Below, one piece after another: positions 1 to 7,698 of a stretch of DNA of 17,065 nt; position 1 is the first letter of the stretch; the number at the start of each line of letters is the position of its first letter. The position numbers were made by a program, and so were the translations under genes. The notes below the pieces were generated by a model. The model saw nothing but the letters and a program-made list of their open reading frames with translations. It was not told where the DNA came from and searched no databases. The stretch is from positions 1 through 17,065 of the forward strand of contig CAJTZX010000067.1 in the NCBI GenBank assembly GCA_910584345.1, written 5' to 3'. This DNA comes from an uncultured Eubacterium sp. GTDB lineage: Bacteria > Bacillota > Clostridia > Lachnospirales > Lachnospiraceae.

Positions 1-40
1 CTGCTTAAAAAACGGAATTTCCCTAAAGTAAATGACATTG
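1..40. repeat. Left copy of perfect 40-bp terminal inverted repeat
   Basis: Bases 1-40 are the exact reverse complement of 17011-17050. Identity stops at base 41, where unrelated sequence begins. Both copies point out of the window, so each looks like the end of the same repeated element lying mostly outside. The terminus reads 5'-TGTCATTTACTTTAGGG when oriented into the element. A 5'-TG end and repeated internal motifs are features of IS21-family ends, but no transposase is visible, so the family is only a guess. Confidence 0.9.
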
Positions 41-322
41 CCCGTGAATAGTAACCAGTTACCATCAGTATCCTGCTTTTCTAATAGTTATTGACATTTA
101 TAAAATTATATAATATTATAAGTTTGTAGTTAATTGTATTTTCAAAAATATAGCTTTATCATGTATCTATGACACTGACACACTCAACAGACGTGATATA
201 GATGAAAGGCTACAGAATATTTGCGTTAACCGGATACTCCCTGATATATCAAAAAGATAATGTAACCAAAGAAACATCAGCAAAAAATGATAAATGATTC
301 AAAAAATAAAGGAATGCGAGCA
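41..322. other. Stretch without a confidently assigned gene
   Basis: This AT-rich stretch holds one strong promoter (91-119). An ATG at 202 opens a 31-codon frame ending at 297, but it has no clear ribosome site. A second frame is open from about 114 to 260 with no start codon. It ends in a protein-like stretch (Tyr-Asp-Thr-Asp-Thr-Leu-Asn-Arg-Arg-Asp and onward) and may be the tail of a decayed gene. I recognise no family in either. Confidence 0.4.
91..119 (+). promoter_or_regulatory. Sigma-A type promoter upstream of the small membrane peptide
   Basis: TTGACA at 91-96 and TATTAT at 114-119 are separated by 17 bases, close to the sigma-A consensus. An overlapping TATAAT at 109-114 is too near the -35 box to be used with it. 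Transcription would start near 126 and run toward the peptide at 323, leaving a leader of about 200 bases. Confidence 0.6.
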
Positions 323-478
323 ATGAAAAAAATATTATGCAGAATAGTCGTTCTGCTTAGTCTGTTGACTATTATATCTGGGGTTTTCGGTCTTCAAGGT
401 AAAACTCCGGCTGGTTTCACTCCAATATTATCGCTTATGACTCTATTCTTCCTGCTAATATATGATCTCAAAAAATAA
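323..478 (+). CDS. Small two-helix membrane peptide (hypothetical)
   Basis: This 51-aa peptide begins Met-Lys-Lys. It has two hydrophobic stretches, roughly residues 4-23 (Ile/Val/Leu-rich) and 31-46 (Leu/Phe-rich), joined by a short Gly/Thr/Pro loop, and ends in Asp-Leu-Lys-Lys. I chose the ATG at 323 because AAAGGA at 308-313 lies 9 bases upstream. The in-frame ATGs at 287 and 314 lack a ribosome site. A hairpin terminator lies 9 bases past the stop, so it looks like a complete short transcript. The topology would suit a small inner-membrane protein, a toxin-like peptide or a membrane anchor. I recognise no family, so no function is proposed. Confidence 0.55.
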   Translation: MKKILCRIVVLLSLLTIISGVFGLQGKTPAGFTPILSLMTLFFLLIYDLKK

Positions 479-486
479 ATATCAAG

Positions 487-522
487 AAGAAACGGTAAAG
501 AATTCTTTCTTTACCGTTTCTT
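487..522 (+). terminator. Hairpin terminator after the small membrane peptide
   Basis: The arms 487-501 and 508-522 pair perfectly (core AGAAACGGTAAAGA) around a 6-base loop. The T-rich tail is interrupted (TTCTGTC). The A-rich 5' flank means the hairpin could also end minus-strand transcripts coming from the GyrI-like gene. Confidence 0.7.
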
Positions 523-640
523 TCTGTCGCATCTGCAAGTCTGCTCCGCCATACTCATATTCTGTAAACGTGTTCCACCTTTATAGAAAAATGTACTTTG
601 ATGCGTCAAACCAGGCGGCGTCATATAATAAATTTGACCT

Positions 641-1093
641 TTATTTCAGTCCTATATAAATATGTATTTCGGCATGTTCAGGATCAGCGTTTTGATATTC
701 CTCAAAATCGCATAGATAAGAACGTTCCAGTTCCATGTCCCAAAGCTTCTGCCAAAATTCCTGTACAGCAGTCAGCATATTTCCTTTCACAACAAATTTT
801 GCATATTTGCCGGCAGGAATTTTTCTCAATGCAAAGCCAGTCTGTTCTTCGCTATTTTTTACCTCAAAAGCAGCCATAACCGTATAATCTCCGCATTCGT
901 CAGAAGAATAATCCGTGTAAATACCCAACGCTTTTTCATTTACACGGTTTTTGATTTTTGAACAATTTTCAGGTGCGTAAAGCTTTTGCCAAAGGCCGCC
1001 GATTACCGCACCCATTTCAGGTGAAGAGTTATTCGTCCGATCCAAATAACCGACTACGTTTTTTTCTTCCAAACATACAATTTCATAATTCAT
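641..1093 (-). CDS. GyrI-like / AraC-type effector-binding domain protein
   Basis: This 150-aa protein is a stand-alone small-molecule-binding domain of the GyrI-like (SHS2-fold) group. These domains bind hydrophobic or cationic ligands, either alone or attached to AraC or MerR regulators. Family signs are an N-terminal strand with an ageing-type opening (Val-Val-Gly-Tyr), a central Tyr-Thr-Asp-Tyr strand, an Ile-Pro-Ala-Gly-Lys-Tyr turn near residue 92, an aromatic-rich helix with two Trp near residues 113-117, and a final Ile-His-Ile-Tyr-Ile strand. GAGG 8 bases before the ATG supports the start. It lies 63 bases downstream of a WYL regulator on the same strand, which suggests a sensor-regulator pair. 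The ligand is unknown. The family call rests on pattern recognition only. Confidence 0.75.
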   Translation of the reverse strand: MNYEIVCLEEKNVVGYLDRTNNSSPEMGAVIGGLWQKLYAPENCSKIKNRVNEKALGIYTDYSSDECGDYTVMAAFEVKNSEEQTGFALRKIPAGKYAKFVVKGNMLTAVQEFWQKLWDMELERSYLCDFEEYQNADPEHAEIHIYIGLK

Positions 1094-1142
1094 AGCTGAT
1101 ACCTCGTTTCTTATTTATTGAAACAAGTATATCAGACAAAAT

Positions 1143-1160
1143 ATGACAACTATATGTCAT
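1143..1160. promoter_or_regulatory. Operator-like palindrome before the GyrI-like gene
   Basis: ATGACA (1143-1148) and TGTCAT (1155-1160) form an inverted repeat with a 6-base AT spacer. It overlaps the WYL gene's stop codon and sits 50 bases before the GyrI-like start, among TATACT-like -10 candidates. It could be a regulator-binding site, but this is inference. Confidence 0.35.
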
Positions 1161-2065
1161 GTTTTGTGATATTTTAATAATATTTTTTTTACAAAATCAC
1201 AAAACTCGTTGCGAAACTCTACAGGCTCAACAATTTCGGCTTTATTCCCAAAAGACAGCATATGATAAAAAAACGATTCCTTACTGACCCAAACATAGCT
1301 GAGCCATAGATCTCCATTATCATCGTAACGCAGCCGTTCGGCTCCAAAATCGTCGATCACTTTCCACCTTACTGATTTGTCAAATTTTATGAGCGCTTTT
1401 ACATCACCGGAAGCATCCCAACGATCTTGCCGAATATATCCGGCGTTTTCTCTTTTCGCAAATGTTTCATCCGAACACTTCAGCTTAGTCATCCTGGATA
1501 GCTTAAACATTCTATAATCCTGCCTTACGACGCAAAATGCCCACAAATACCAGTTAGACCACTGAAAAATAATTTGATACGGTTCCGCTTCACGTTCACT
1601 TTCACCAATGGGAGAACTATATTGAAAAGTAACTTTCAAATGTTTTTCAATTGCCTGTTTTAAAAGTTCTATCTTTTCTGAAACGAATGATTTGTCCCAG
1701 CCCGAAAGATCAACAACAATATGGCTATCAGCGATTTTTTCATATTCATTTTTTGAAAACTTCTCCATCAGGCATTGGTATCGATTCGTTCCGCTCACAC
1801 TGTCGAGACTTCTAAGTCCCGTAAGAATATCCTGCATATCAGAATTGGTAAGCAACGTTCGGTCTATTTTATAGTTCTCCATAATACAAATACCGCCGTT
1901 CGCTCCCTGACGAGTTGCAATCGGTATTCCTGCCTTACAAAGATCTTCAACATCACGATGAATCGTCCGTCTGGAAACCTCAAACTTCTCCGCTAAATAA
2001 GGAGCAGATACCATATCCCTTTGTAAAAGCACCGATAAAATTCCAATTAACCTGTCTATTTTCAT
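1157..2065 (-). CDS. WYL-domain transcriptional regulator (YafY type)
   Basis: This 302-aa regulator is predicted to bind DNA. The N-terminal winged helix-turn-helix (about residues 3-60) carries the HTH_11 pattern: Leu-Ala-Glu-Lys-Phe-Glu-Val-Ser-Arg-Arg-Thr-Ile-His-Arg-Asp, then a Gly-Gly wing. The WYL motif itself is Trp-Tyr-Leu at 172-174, in the usual place before a conserved Arg-rich strand (Met-Phe-Lys-Leu-Ser-Arg-Met). A C-terminal WCX-like extension follows. I chose the ATG at 2065 because GAGG lies 7 bases upstream; the ATG at 2137 has no ribosome site and would add 24 residues unlike the family. WYL domains bind nucleic-acid-like or small ligands. It probably controls itself and the GyrI-like gene downstream. 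Confidence 0.88.
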   Translation of the reverse strand: MKIDRLIGILSVLLQRDMVSAPYLAEKFEVSRRTIHRDVEDLCKAGIPIATRQGANGGICIMENYKIDRTLLTNSDMQDILTGLRSLDSVSGTNRYQCLMEKFSKNEYEKIADSHIVVDLSGWDKSFVSEKIELLKQAIEKHLKVTFQYSSPIGESEREAEPYQIIFQWSNWYLWAFCVVRQDYRMFKLSRMTKLKCSDETFAKRENAGYIRQDRWDASGDVKALIKFDKSVRWKVIDDFGAERLRYDDNGDLWLSYVWVSKESFFYHMLSFGNKAEIVEPVEFRNEFCDFVKKILLKYHKT

Positions 2066-2418
2066 CCTTTTACCTCTTTCAGAATGTATGCCCCTTCCAG
2101 AAATGTTTTCTAAGATAATTTGGGGTATCTTTCCCATATGTGATATATTGTATAACTTTTCATTACATTTGCGATTTTACTAACAGACATTGTTGGCTCT
2201 GTTTTGATGCAAGCAGTTTCTTCCTGTATTTACATACGAATATTATGTGATACTACAACAAATACTTGTACCCAAAGGGCATGATATGCCTGTTTTTGAT
2301 TTCCATGTTCCCATGACACAAGTATAACACAAATCGCCATTTTTTCAAAATTTGTTGCTATCATATAATCACTCTTTCCGAGAAGCCAAAAGCAAACTTA
2401 TCTTAAATTGTTGCACAC
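2066..2418. other. Intergenic leader between dnaJ terminator and WYL regulator
   Basis: The stretch contains a minus-strand promoter (2321-2348) and a small palindrome GGCAT-GAT-ATGCC (2278-2290). A 23-codon minus-strand frame opens by the predicted transcription start without a ribosome site and is not convincing. If this promoter drives the regulator, its leader is about 250 bases. I see no other gene. Confidence 0.4.
2321..2348 (-). promoter_or_regulatory. Probable promoter of the WYL regulator
   Basis: On the minus strand, TTGAAA (2343-2348) and TATACT (2321-2326) are separated by 16 bases. It is the best sigma-A match upstream of the regulator and points toward it. Confidence 0.5.
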
Positions 2419-2451
2419 AAAAACAGCGGCAGGATTTTCTCCTGCCACTGT
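2419..2451 (-). terminator. Rho-independent terminator of the heat-shock operon
   Basis: The 12-base arms 2423-2434 and 2440-2451 close a 5-base loop and are followed by five Us in the minus-strand RNA (2419-2423). The only imperfect pair is C-A on the plus strand but a G-U wobble in the minus-strand RNA. That fixes its direction, as the end of the dnaJ transcript 20 bases after the stop codon. Confidence 0.9.
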
Positions 2452-2471
2452 CTAAAAAGCCGATGCGTCAT

Positions 2472-3650
2472 TTAAATATCTTCAAACACATCCTTTACTT
2501 TATCCATAAACGTTTTGCGTCCGCTTTTTTTCCCGTTCCCTGCGGATGCATCAGCCTGGCCTTTCAAAGAACTGCCGCTGACCTCATCAAATTTGCGCAG
2601 CGCTTCCTTCGCTTCTGCGTTTAAGCTGGTTGGTACCTGTACCACAAGTGTAACGTATTGATCACCGCGGATATTTTTATTCCTAAGGGACGGCACCCCT
2701 TTGCCTTTGAGACGAATTCTCGTATCTGTCTGTGTCCCCGGCTTAACATTGTACAATACATCACCATCGATCGTGCTGATTCGAATCTCTCCGCCAAGCG
2801 CTGCCTGTGCAAATGAGATTGGTGCTGTAGAATAAATATTCATATCCTGCCGCTGGAAGATCGGATGACTCGCAATAATAACTTCTACAAGTAAATCTCC
2901 TCTTGGCCCTCCGTTCGCGCCCGGTTCTCCTTTTTCCCGAATACGTACGCTCTGTCCGTTGTCAATTCCTGGCGGAATGCTGACGGAAATCTTTTTCTTA
3001 TTGGAAACATATCCGTTGCCATGGCAACTCGGACATTTTTCTTTTACTACTTTTCCTGTTCCCCGACAATCCGGACAGGACTGTACATTTTGAACCATGC
3101 CAAACAGTGACTGCTGTGTGAACATTACTTTACCCTTGCCGCCGCACTTTGTACAAGTCTCAGGTTTCGTTCCAGGCTTCGCACCGCTTCCATGGCACTG
3201 TGGACAATCGTCTTTTAATACCAACTCTAATTCTTTTTCGCATCCAAAAACTGCTTCTTCAAACGTAATCCGTACGCTAGCACGTACATTCGCTCCTTTC
3301 ATCGGGCCGTTGCTGCTTCGTCTGCTGCCACCACCAAAAAAGTCGCCAAAAATATCACCAAAAATATCACCAAAGTCCATACCTGAGAAGTCGAATCCTC
3401 CGGCTCCGCCGCCTCCGCCTTCAAATGCCGCATGGCCAAACTGGTCGTACTGTCTGCGTTTTTCCGGATCGCTTAAAATCGCATAGGCTTCGGAAGCTTC
3501 TTTGAATTTCTTTTCTGCTTCTTTATCACCAGGATTCATATCCGGATGGTATTTTTTTGCGAGGACGCGGTAAGCTTTTTTAATCTCTGCATCCCCGGCA
3601 TTTTTTGCTACCCCTAGAACCTCGTAATAATCTCTTTTCTGCTCTGCCAT
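2472..3650 (-). CDS. dnaJ: Chaperone protein DnaJ
   Basis: This is the Hsp40 co-chaperone that delivers unfolded clients to DnaK and stimulates its ATPase. The 392-aa protein has the full type I layout. The J domain spans residues 5-75 with His-Pro-Asp at 35-37, and a Gly/Phe-rich linker covers about 78-115. Four CxxCxGxG zinc motifs start at Cys149, Cys166, Cys192 and Cys206, and two beta-rich substrate-binding domains follow. The C terminus is Asp-Val-Phe-Glu-Asp-Ile. GAGG 7 bases before the ATG supports the start. It is the last gene of hrcA-grpE-dnaK-dnaJ, 75 bases after dnaK, with no terminator visible between them. Length and motifs are normal. Confidence 0.98.
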   Translation of the reverse strand: MAEQKRDYYEVLGVAKNAGDAEIKKAYRVLAKKYHPDMNPGDKEAEKKFKEASEAYAILSDPEKRRQYDQFGHAAFEGGGGGAGGFDFSGMDFGDIFGDIFGDFFGGGSRRSSNGPMKGANVRASVRITFEEAVFGCEKELELVLKDDCPQCHGSGAKPGTKPETCTKCGGKGKVMFTQQSLFGMVQNVQSCPDCRGTGKVVKEKCPSCHGNGYVSNKKKISVSIPPGIDNGQSVRIREKGEPGANGGPRGDLLVEVIIASHPIFQRQDMNIYSTAPISFAQAALGGEIRISTIDGDVLYNVKPGTQTDTRIRLKGKGVPSLRNKNIRGDQYVTLVVQVPTSLNAEAKEALRKFDEVSGSSLKGQADASAGNGKKSGRKTFMDKVKDVFEDI

Positions 3651-3725
3651 AACTTTTCCTCTGCCTGCACAATATTATTTCTTTTTTTTCGTTCTAACTG
3701 CTCTTCTACCTTTGTTCTGTTTGTT

Positions 3726-5606
3726 TTATACTTCTTTGAAGTCTGCATCTACAACATCGTCTTCCGGTGCGCCTGCGTCGCCGCCTGCTGCGCCTGCAAA
3801 GTCAGATGGATTTGGACCTGCACCTGCGCCCTGTGCTGCCTGTGCATTTTCATACATCTTTGCAAATACTTTTTGTGCACTTTCTGTCAGCTTCTCTTTT
3901 GCCGCTTTGATTTCATCTACCTGCGCATCTGTAAGATTTTCAGCCTGTGGATTTGCTTCCAGCAAAGCTTTTAATGCATTTAAGTCAGCCTCAACTGCCG
4001 CCTTGTCAGCCGCATCCAGGCTTGCGCCTACTTCCTCCAATGCTTTTTCTGTCTGGAATACAAACGAATCTGCATCATTTCTTGCATCGATCGCTTCTTT
4101 ACGCTTGCGGTCCTGTGCTTCATATTCTGCAGCTTCTTTTACAGCGCGGTCGATTTCGTCATCTGACATGTTCGAACCAGCCGTAATCGTAATATGCTGC
4201 TCCTTGCCTGTGCCAAGATCTTTTGCAGATACATTCACAATACCGTTTGCATCAATATCAAAAGTAACCTCAATCTGCGGAACACCACGGCGTGCCGGAG
4301 GGATACCATCCAAACGGAACTGACCAAGCGACTTATTGTCTCTTGCGAACTGTCTTTCACCCTGCACAACGTTGATATCTACGGCTGTCTGATTATCTGC
4401 TGCTGTAGAGAAAATCTGGCTCTTCTTTGTCGGGATCGTTGTATTTCTCTCGATCAGTCTCGTCGCAACACCACCCATTGTTTCAATGGATAAGGATAAC
4501 GGAGTAACATCCAAAAGAAGGATTTCCCCTGCGCCTGCATCACCGGCCAGCTTGCCACCCTGAATGGAAGCTCCGATTGCTACACATTCATCTGGATTTA
4601 AGCTCTTATTTGGTTCTTTGCCTGTCAGCTGTTTTACTTTGTCCTGAACTGCAGGAATACGTGTAGAACCGCCAACGAGAAGTACTTTTGTAATGTCACT
4701 GTTCGTAAGTCCGGCATCTTTTAACGCATTCTGCACCGGAATAGCTGTGCGCTCTACTAAATCTCTTGTCAGCTCGTCAAATTTTGCTCTTGTAAGGTTC
4801 ATATCAAAATGCTTTGGACCTTCAGCAGTAGCTGTAATAAACGGCAGGTTGATATTTGTCGTTGTTGCAGAAGATAATTCTTTCTTTGCTTTTTCTGCTG
4901 CTTCTTTTAATCTTTGTAACGCCATCTTATCATTCGAAAGATCAACGCCTTCTGCATTTTTAAACTCTGCAATCATCCAGTCTGTTACTTTCTGATCAAA
5001 GTCGTCACCGCCGAGTCTTGTATCACCGTTTGTTGATAATACTTCGATAACGCCGTCACCGATTTCAATAATAGATACATCAAACGTACCGCCGCCCAGA
5101 TCGTATACCATAATCTTTTGCTCATTTTCATTATCCAATCCATAAGCAAGCGCTGCAGCCGTCGGCTCATTAATAATACGTTTTACTTCCAGACCTGCAA
5201 TCTTGCCTGCATCCTTTGTCGCCTGTCTTTGTGCATCGTTAAAGTAAGCTGGTACCGTAATAACCGCATCTGTTACTTTTTCTCCCAGATAACTTTCTGC
5301 ATCTGCTTTTAACTTCTGTAAGATCATTGCAGAAATTTGCTGTGGTGAATATTTTTTATCATCAATCGTTCTGCCATGATCTGTACCCATATCTCTCTTG
5401 ATAGAAATAATGGTCTTTTCTGCATTCGTTACTGCCTGACGTTTTGCAGGCTCACCAACAAGACGCTCGCCTGTCTTTGTAAAAGCTACGATAGAAGGTG
5501 TTGTTCTTGCGCCTTCCTGATTTGCAATAACGGTTGGTTTTCCACCTTCCATAACAGCTACACAGCTGTTTGTTGTTCCAAGGTCAATACCTATAATCTT
5601 ACTCAT
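3726..5606 (-). CDS. dnaK: Chaperone protein DnaK (Hsp70)
   Basis: This cytoplasmic ATP-dependent chaperone cycles with DnaJ and GrpE. At 626 aa it is full length. The phosphate-1 motif Gly-Ile-Asp-Leu-Gly-Thr-Thr-Asn lies at 6-13 and Asp-Leu-Gly-Gly-Gly-Thr-Phe-Asp around 169-176. The interdomain linker Leu-Leu-Leu-Asp-Val spans 363-367. The substrate-binding domain follows, then a lid with an Ala/Gly-rich tail ending Val-Asp-Ala-Asp-Phe-Lys-Glu-Val. The nucleotide-binding lobe is short after residue 70, as in Gram-positive DnaK lacking the ~24-residue proteobacterial insertion. A perfect AGGAGG 8 bases before the ATG marks the start and predicts strong translation. A small hairpin (5628-5641) lies in the 53-base gap after grpE. 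Confidence 0.99.
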   Translation of the reverse strand: MSKIIGIDLGTTNSCVAVMEGGKPTVIANQEGARTTPSIVAFTKTGERLVGEPAKRQAVTNAEKTIISIKRDMGTDHGRTIDDKKYSPQQISAMILQKLKADAESYLGEKVTDAVITVPAYFNDAQRQATKDAGKIAGLEVKRIINEPTAAALAYGLDNENEQKIMVYDLGGGTFDVSIIEIGDGVIEVLSTNGDTRLGGDDFDQKVTDWMIAEFKNAEGVDLSNDKMALQRLKEAAEKAKKELSSATTTNINLPFITATAEGPKHFDMNLTRAKFDELTRDLVERTAIPVQNALKDAGLTNSDITKVLLVGGSTRIPAVQDKVKQLTGKEPNKSLNPDECVAIGASIQGGKLAGDAGAGEILLLDVTPLSLSIETMGGVATRLIERNTTIPTKKSQIFSTAADNQTAVDINVVQGERQFARDNKSLGQFRLDGIPPARRGVPQIEVTFDIDANGIVNVSAKDLGTGKEQHITITAGSNMSDDEIDRAVKEAAEYEAQDRKRKEAIDARNDADSFVFQTEKALEEVGASLDAADKAAVEADLNALKALLEANPQAENLTDAQVDEIKAAKEKLTESAQKVFAKMYENAQAAQGAGAGPNPSDFAGAAGGDAGAPEDDVVDADFKEV

Positions 5607-5659
5607 TGTTCATTCCTCCTAAAATTGATGTCCTAAGACATTTCTATGAAAATATTTCA

Positions 5660-6343
5660 TTAACTGACTACTGCTACCATACTGTGCCTTACTACACTGT
5701 CGCGATAAGTGTATCCTTTTTGAAGCTCCTGCGCGACAATACCAGATTCATACTCTTCGCTTTCTGTCTGCATCACCGCATTATGCAGATTTGGGTCAAA
5801 CTCTTTGCCGACCGCTTCGATCGGTTTTACATCAGCTTCTTCCAGCATCGTCATCATCTGTTTATAAATCTTATTCATGCCGTCTACGAATGCATCGTCT
5901 TTGTTTTCCTCCGGCACAGCCGCAAGACCACGTTCAAAGTTATCTACTACCGGAAGCACTTTTTCAATAATACTCTTGGCACCGATTTCATACATCTGTG
6001 TCTTTTCTTTCTCTGTTCGTTTACGGAAATTGTCAAACTCTGCCATCTGACGCTTTACCTGATCGGTCAGCTCTTCTATTTTTTCATCTTTTTTATCTTT
6101 TTTCTTATTTTTCTTAAAGAAACCTTTTTTTCCGCCGGGCTGGCCAGAATCCGCTTCCGATGCATCCGCACAGGACTGCTCATCATTTGCCTCTTCCTCC
6201 TCCTGGGCCGCTGACTCTTCCTGTTCTGTCAGATCTGCATCCTGCTCATCATCCCCGTTTGCTACTTCCACCTCTTCCATATTCTCTGCGGTATCCGTAT
6301 CCTGCAGGATATCTTCTTCTATTTGCTCCTTCTTCGTTTCCAC
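5660..6343 (-). CDS. grpE: Nucleotide exchange factor GrpE
   Basis: GrpE releases ADP from DnaK. The 227-aa protein has a Glu/Asp-rich disordered N-terminal extension (about residues 1-65) and a Lys-rich patch (about 73-90). The long dimerisation coiled coil includes Phe-Asp-Asn-Phe-Arg-Lys-Arg near 105-111 and the following helices. The C-terminal beta domain ends in His-Ser-Met-Val-Ala-Val-Val. Translation most likely starts at a GTG (6341-6343): AAAGGAG sits exactly 8 bases upstream, whereas the first in-frame ATG, 20 codons later, has no such site. The 20-base gap from hrcA contains this ribosome site, so the genes are co-transcribed. The acidic extension makes it longer than E. coli GrpE (197 aa). 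Confidence 0.97.
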   Translation of the reverse strand: METKKEQIEEDILQDTDTAENMEEVEVANGDDEQDADLTEQEESAAQEEEEANDEQSCADASEADSGQPGGKKGFFKKNKKKDKKDEKIEELTDQVKRQMAEFDNFRKRTEKEKTQMYEIGAKSIIEKVLPVVDNFERGLAAVPEENKDDAFVDGMNKIYKQMMTMLEEADVKPIEAVGKEFDPNLHNAVMQTESEEYESGIVAQELQKGYTYRDSVVRHSMVAVVS

Positions 6344-6363
6344 GTGTCCTGCTCCTTTCTATT

Positions 6364-7416
6364 TTAACCACCTGTAGGCTTTTCATCCTTATGATAAATA
6401 CCATCCAACTGTTTTTTTAAATGTTTCAGGTTATTTAATACTTTCTCATAATCCATACGTTTGGGGCCTATAATCCCGATCGTCCCTGTGATGCCGTCAC
6501 CCAGCTCATATGTCGCTGTTACAACACTGCAGTCTTTCATCGTTTTAATCGGGCTTTCATCTCCAATATATACCTGGATGCCGGTTCCCGGCTCCTGTTC
6601 CCCTAGTTTATCGGTAATCATATTTGCAAGTACCTGCTTTTCTTCAAAAGCAGAAATAAACTCACTTGCTTTTTCAGAATTGCTAAGCTCCGGGTATTTA
6701 AATATATTGGTCGCCCCGCTCGTATAAATCTGCAGGTCTTCATCTTCACCAATTGCTTCTGCTACCGCATCCAGCACATCGCTGACAATTTTGCTGTGAA
6801 TGCCTGCCTGATCTTTAAGTACGGATATCGTGCCAAGATTGATCTGTTCGATGGACAACCCGTTCAAGCTCGTATTCAGCAGAATATTCAGCTTTAACAA
6901 CTGTTCATCTGTCAGCTCCTCATTTAACTCCAGCATTTTATTTTTTACGATGTTTCCTTCCAGAACAATTACGCAAAGCAGCTGACCCGCATCAACTCTG
7001 GATAACTGGATAAATTTCAATTTGCTGCGATGATACCGGGGGCCTGTAATCATAGCCGCATATTCGGTATTATTTGCCAATAGCCTCGCGACTTTTTTCA
7101 ATACCTTTTCCATCTTTTCGGTATGCTCTATCACAAAATTCTGCATATCGCTGATTTCCTGATTTTTTTCTGCAATCAGGTTATCTACATAGAACCGATA
7201 ACCCTTATCCGATGGAATCCGTCCTGCTGAGGTATGCGGCTGGAGAATATATCCTAATTCTTCCAGGTCAGACATTTCATTACGAATTGTCGCAGAACTC
7301 AAATGCAAATCTGTGTACTTTGAAATCGTTCGCGAACCAACCGGTTCCCCTGTATCCAGGTAATTCTTTATGATGGCTTTTAAGATTCTGGTCTTTCTTT
7401 CATCAAGTCCCTCCAT
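6364..7416 (-). CDS. hrcA: Heat-inducible transcription repressor HrcA
   Basis: HrcA binds CIRCE and represses the class I heat-shock genes; its activity in related bacteria depends on GroEL. The N-terminal winged helix covers about residues 4-75 (Leu-Asp-Glu-Arg-Lys near the start, Gly-Glu-Pro-Val-Gly-Ser-Arg-Thr, Ser-Ser-Ala-Thr-Ile-Arg-Asn-Glu-Met). A GAF-like domain and dimerisation region follow, with the family's Gly-Pro-Lys-Arg-Met-Asp-Tyr near the C terminus. I take the ATG at 7416 (350 aa) because the family normally opens just before Leu-Asp-Glu-Arg-Lys. An ATG at 7452 would add 12 residues, and neither has a strong ribosome site. It is the first gene of the operon and lies downstream of its own operator, so it is autoregulated. 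Confidence 0.97.
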   Translation of the reverse strand: MEGLDERKTRILKAIIKNYLDTGEPVGSRTISKYTDLHLSSATIRNEMSDLEELGYILQPHTSAGRIPSDKGYRFYVDNLIAEKNQEISDMQNFVIEHTEKMEKVLKKVARLLANNTEYAAMITGPRYHRSKLKFIQLSRVDAGQLLCVIVLEGNIVKNKMLELNEELTDEQLLKLNILLNTSLNGLSIEQINLGTISVLKDQAGIHSKIVSDVLDAVAEAIGEDEDLQIYTSGATNIFKYPELSNSEKASEFISAFEEKQVLANMITDKLGEQEPGTGIQVYIGDESPIKTMKDCSVVTATYELGDGITGTIGIIGPKRMDYEKVLNNLKHLKKQLDGIYHKDEKPTGG

Positions 7417-7462
7417 AAAAGTACACTCACAGCCTTTCTTACTTAATATCATACATAATGAC

Positions 7463-7501
7463 CAGTAATAGTTTACACAGCCTGTTCTGTTACTATTACT
7501 G
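7463..7501. repeat. 10-bp inverted repeat in the hrcA leader
   Basis: CAGTAATAGT (7463-7472) is repeated inverted at 7492-7501 around a 19-base loop. In the leader RNA it would form a stem-loop about 45 bases before the hrcA start codon. It has no U tract, so it is not a simple terminator. Confidence 0.6.
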
Positions 7502-7506
7502 CATAC

Positions 7507-7534
7507 GCTGCCAGATTTATCATATGCAGGCAGC
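7507..7534. repeat. Second inverted repeat in the hrcA leader
   Basis: GCTGCC (7507-7512) and GGCAGC (7529-7534) form a GC-rich 6-bp stem with a 16-base loop. It lies between CIRCE and the 7463-7501 stem-loop, in the predicted 5' untranslated region. Confidence 0.45.
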
Positions 7535-7552
7535 TTATATGAATTGCTTTTG

Positions 7553-7579
7553 TTAGCACTCGATGAATTAGAGTGCTAA
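7553..7579. promoter_or_regulatory. CIRCE operator
   Basis: TTAGCACTC, nine bases, GAGTGCTAA is an exact match to the CIRCE consensus. It starts just downstream of the predicted transcription start (about 7586 on the minus strand), where bound HrcA would block the promoter. Confidence 0.99.
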
Positions 7580-7592
7580 TATCGATATGACT

Positions 7593-7621
7593 AAGATAAC
7601 ACTCCCTATTTTCTTTGTCAA
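7593..7621 (-). promoter_or_regulatory. Sigma-A promoter of hrcA-grpE-dnaK-dnaJ
   Basis: On the minus strand, a perfect TTGACA (7616-7621) and TATCTT (7593-7598) are separated by 17 bases. CIRCE lies immediately downstream, the classical arrangement. Confidence 0.92.
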
Positions 7622-7698
7622 CATGTTTTTGCAAATTATTTTCAAAGAAACTATGAAGCTTTTATAAATTAAATATAAACAAATTATAAAGGGCGCAT

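Noticed and set aside
2276..2297. GGCAT-GAT-ATGCC followed by TTTTT as a plus-strand terminator
   Set aside because: The stem is only 5-6 bp and no plus-strand gene leads into it.
2240..2312. 23-codon minus-strand frame in the WYL leader
   Set aside because: It starts almost at the predicted transcription start without a ribosome site and resembles nothing known to me.
3097..3486. Plus-strand frame opposite dnaJ with Pro-rich tail
   Set aside because: It mirrors the Gly/Phe linker and zinc motifs of dnaJ; an artefact of that composition.
3712..4995. Long plus-strand open frames opposite dnaK (for example 3712-4323 and 4693-4995)
   Set aside because: They are antisense shadows of the conserved dnaK frame, rich in Ser/Ala/Cys, with no ribosome sites or family likeness.
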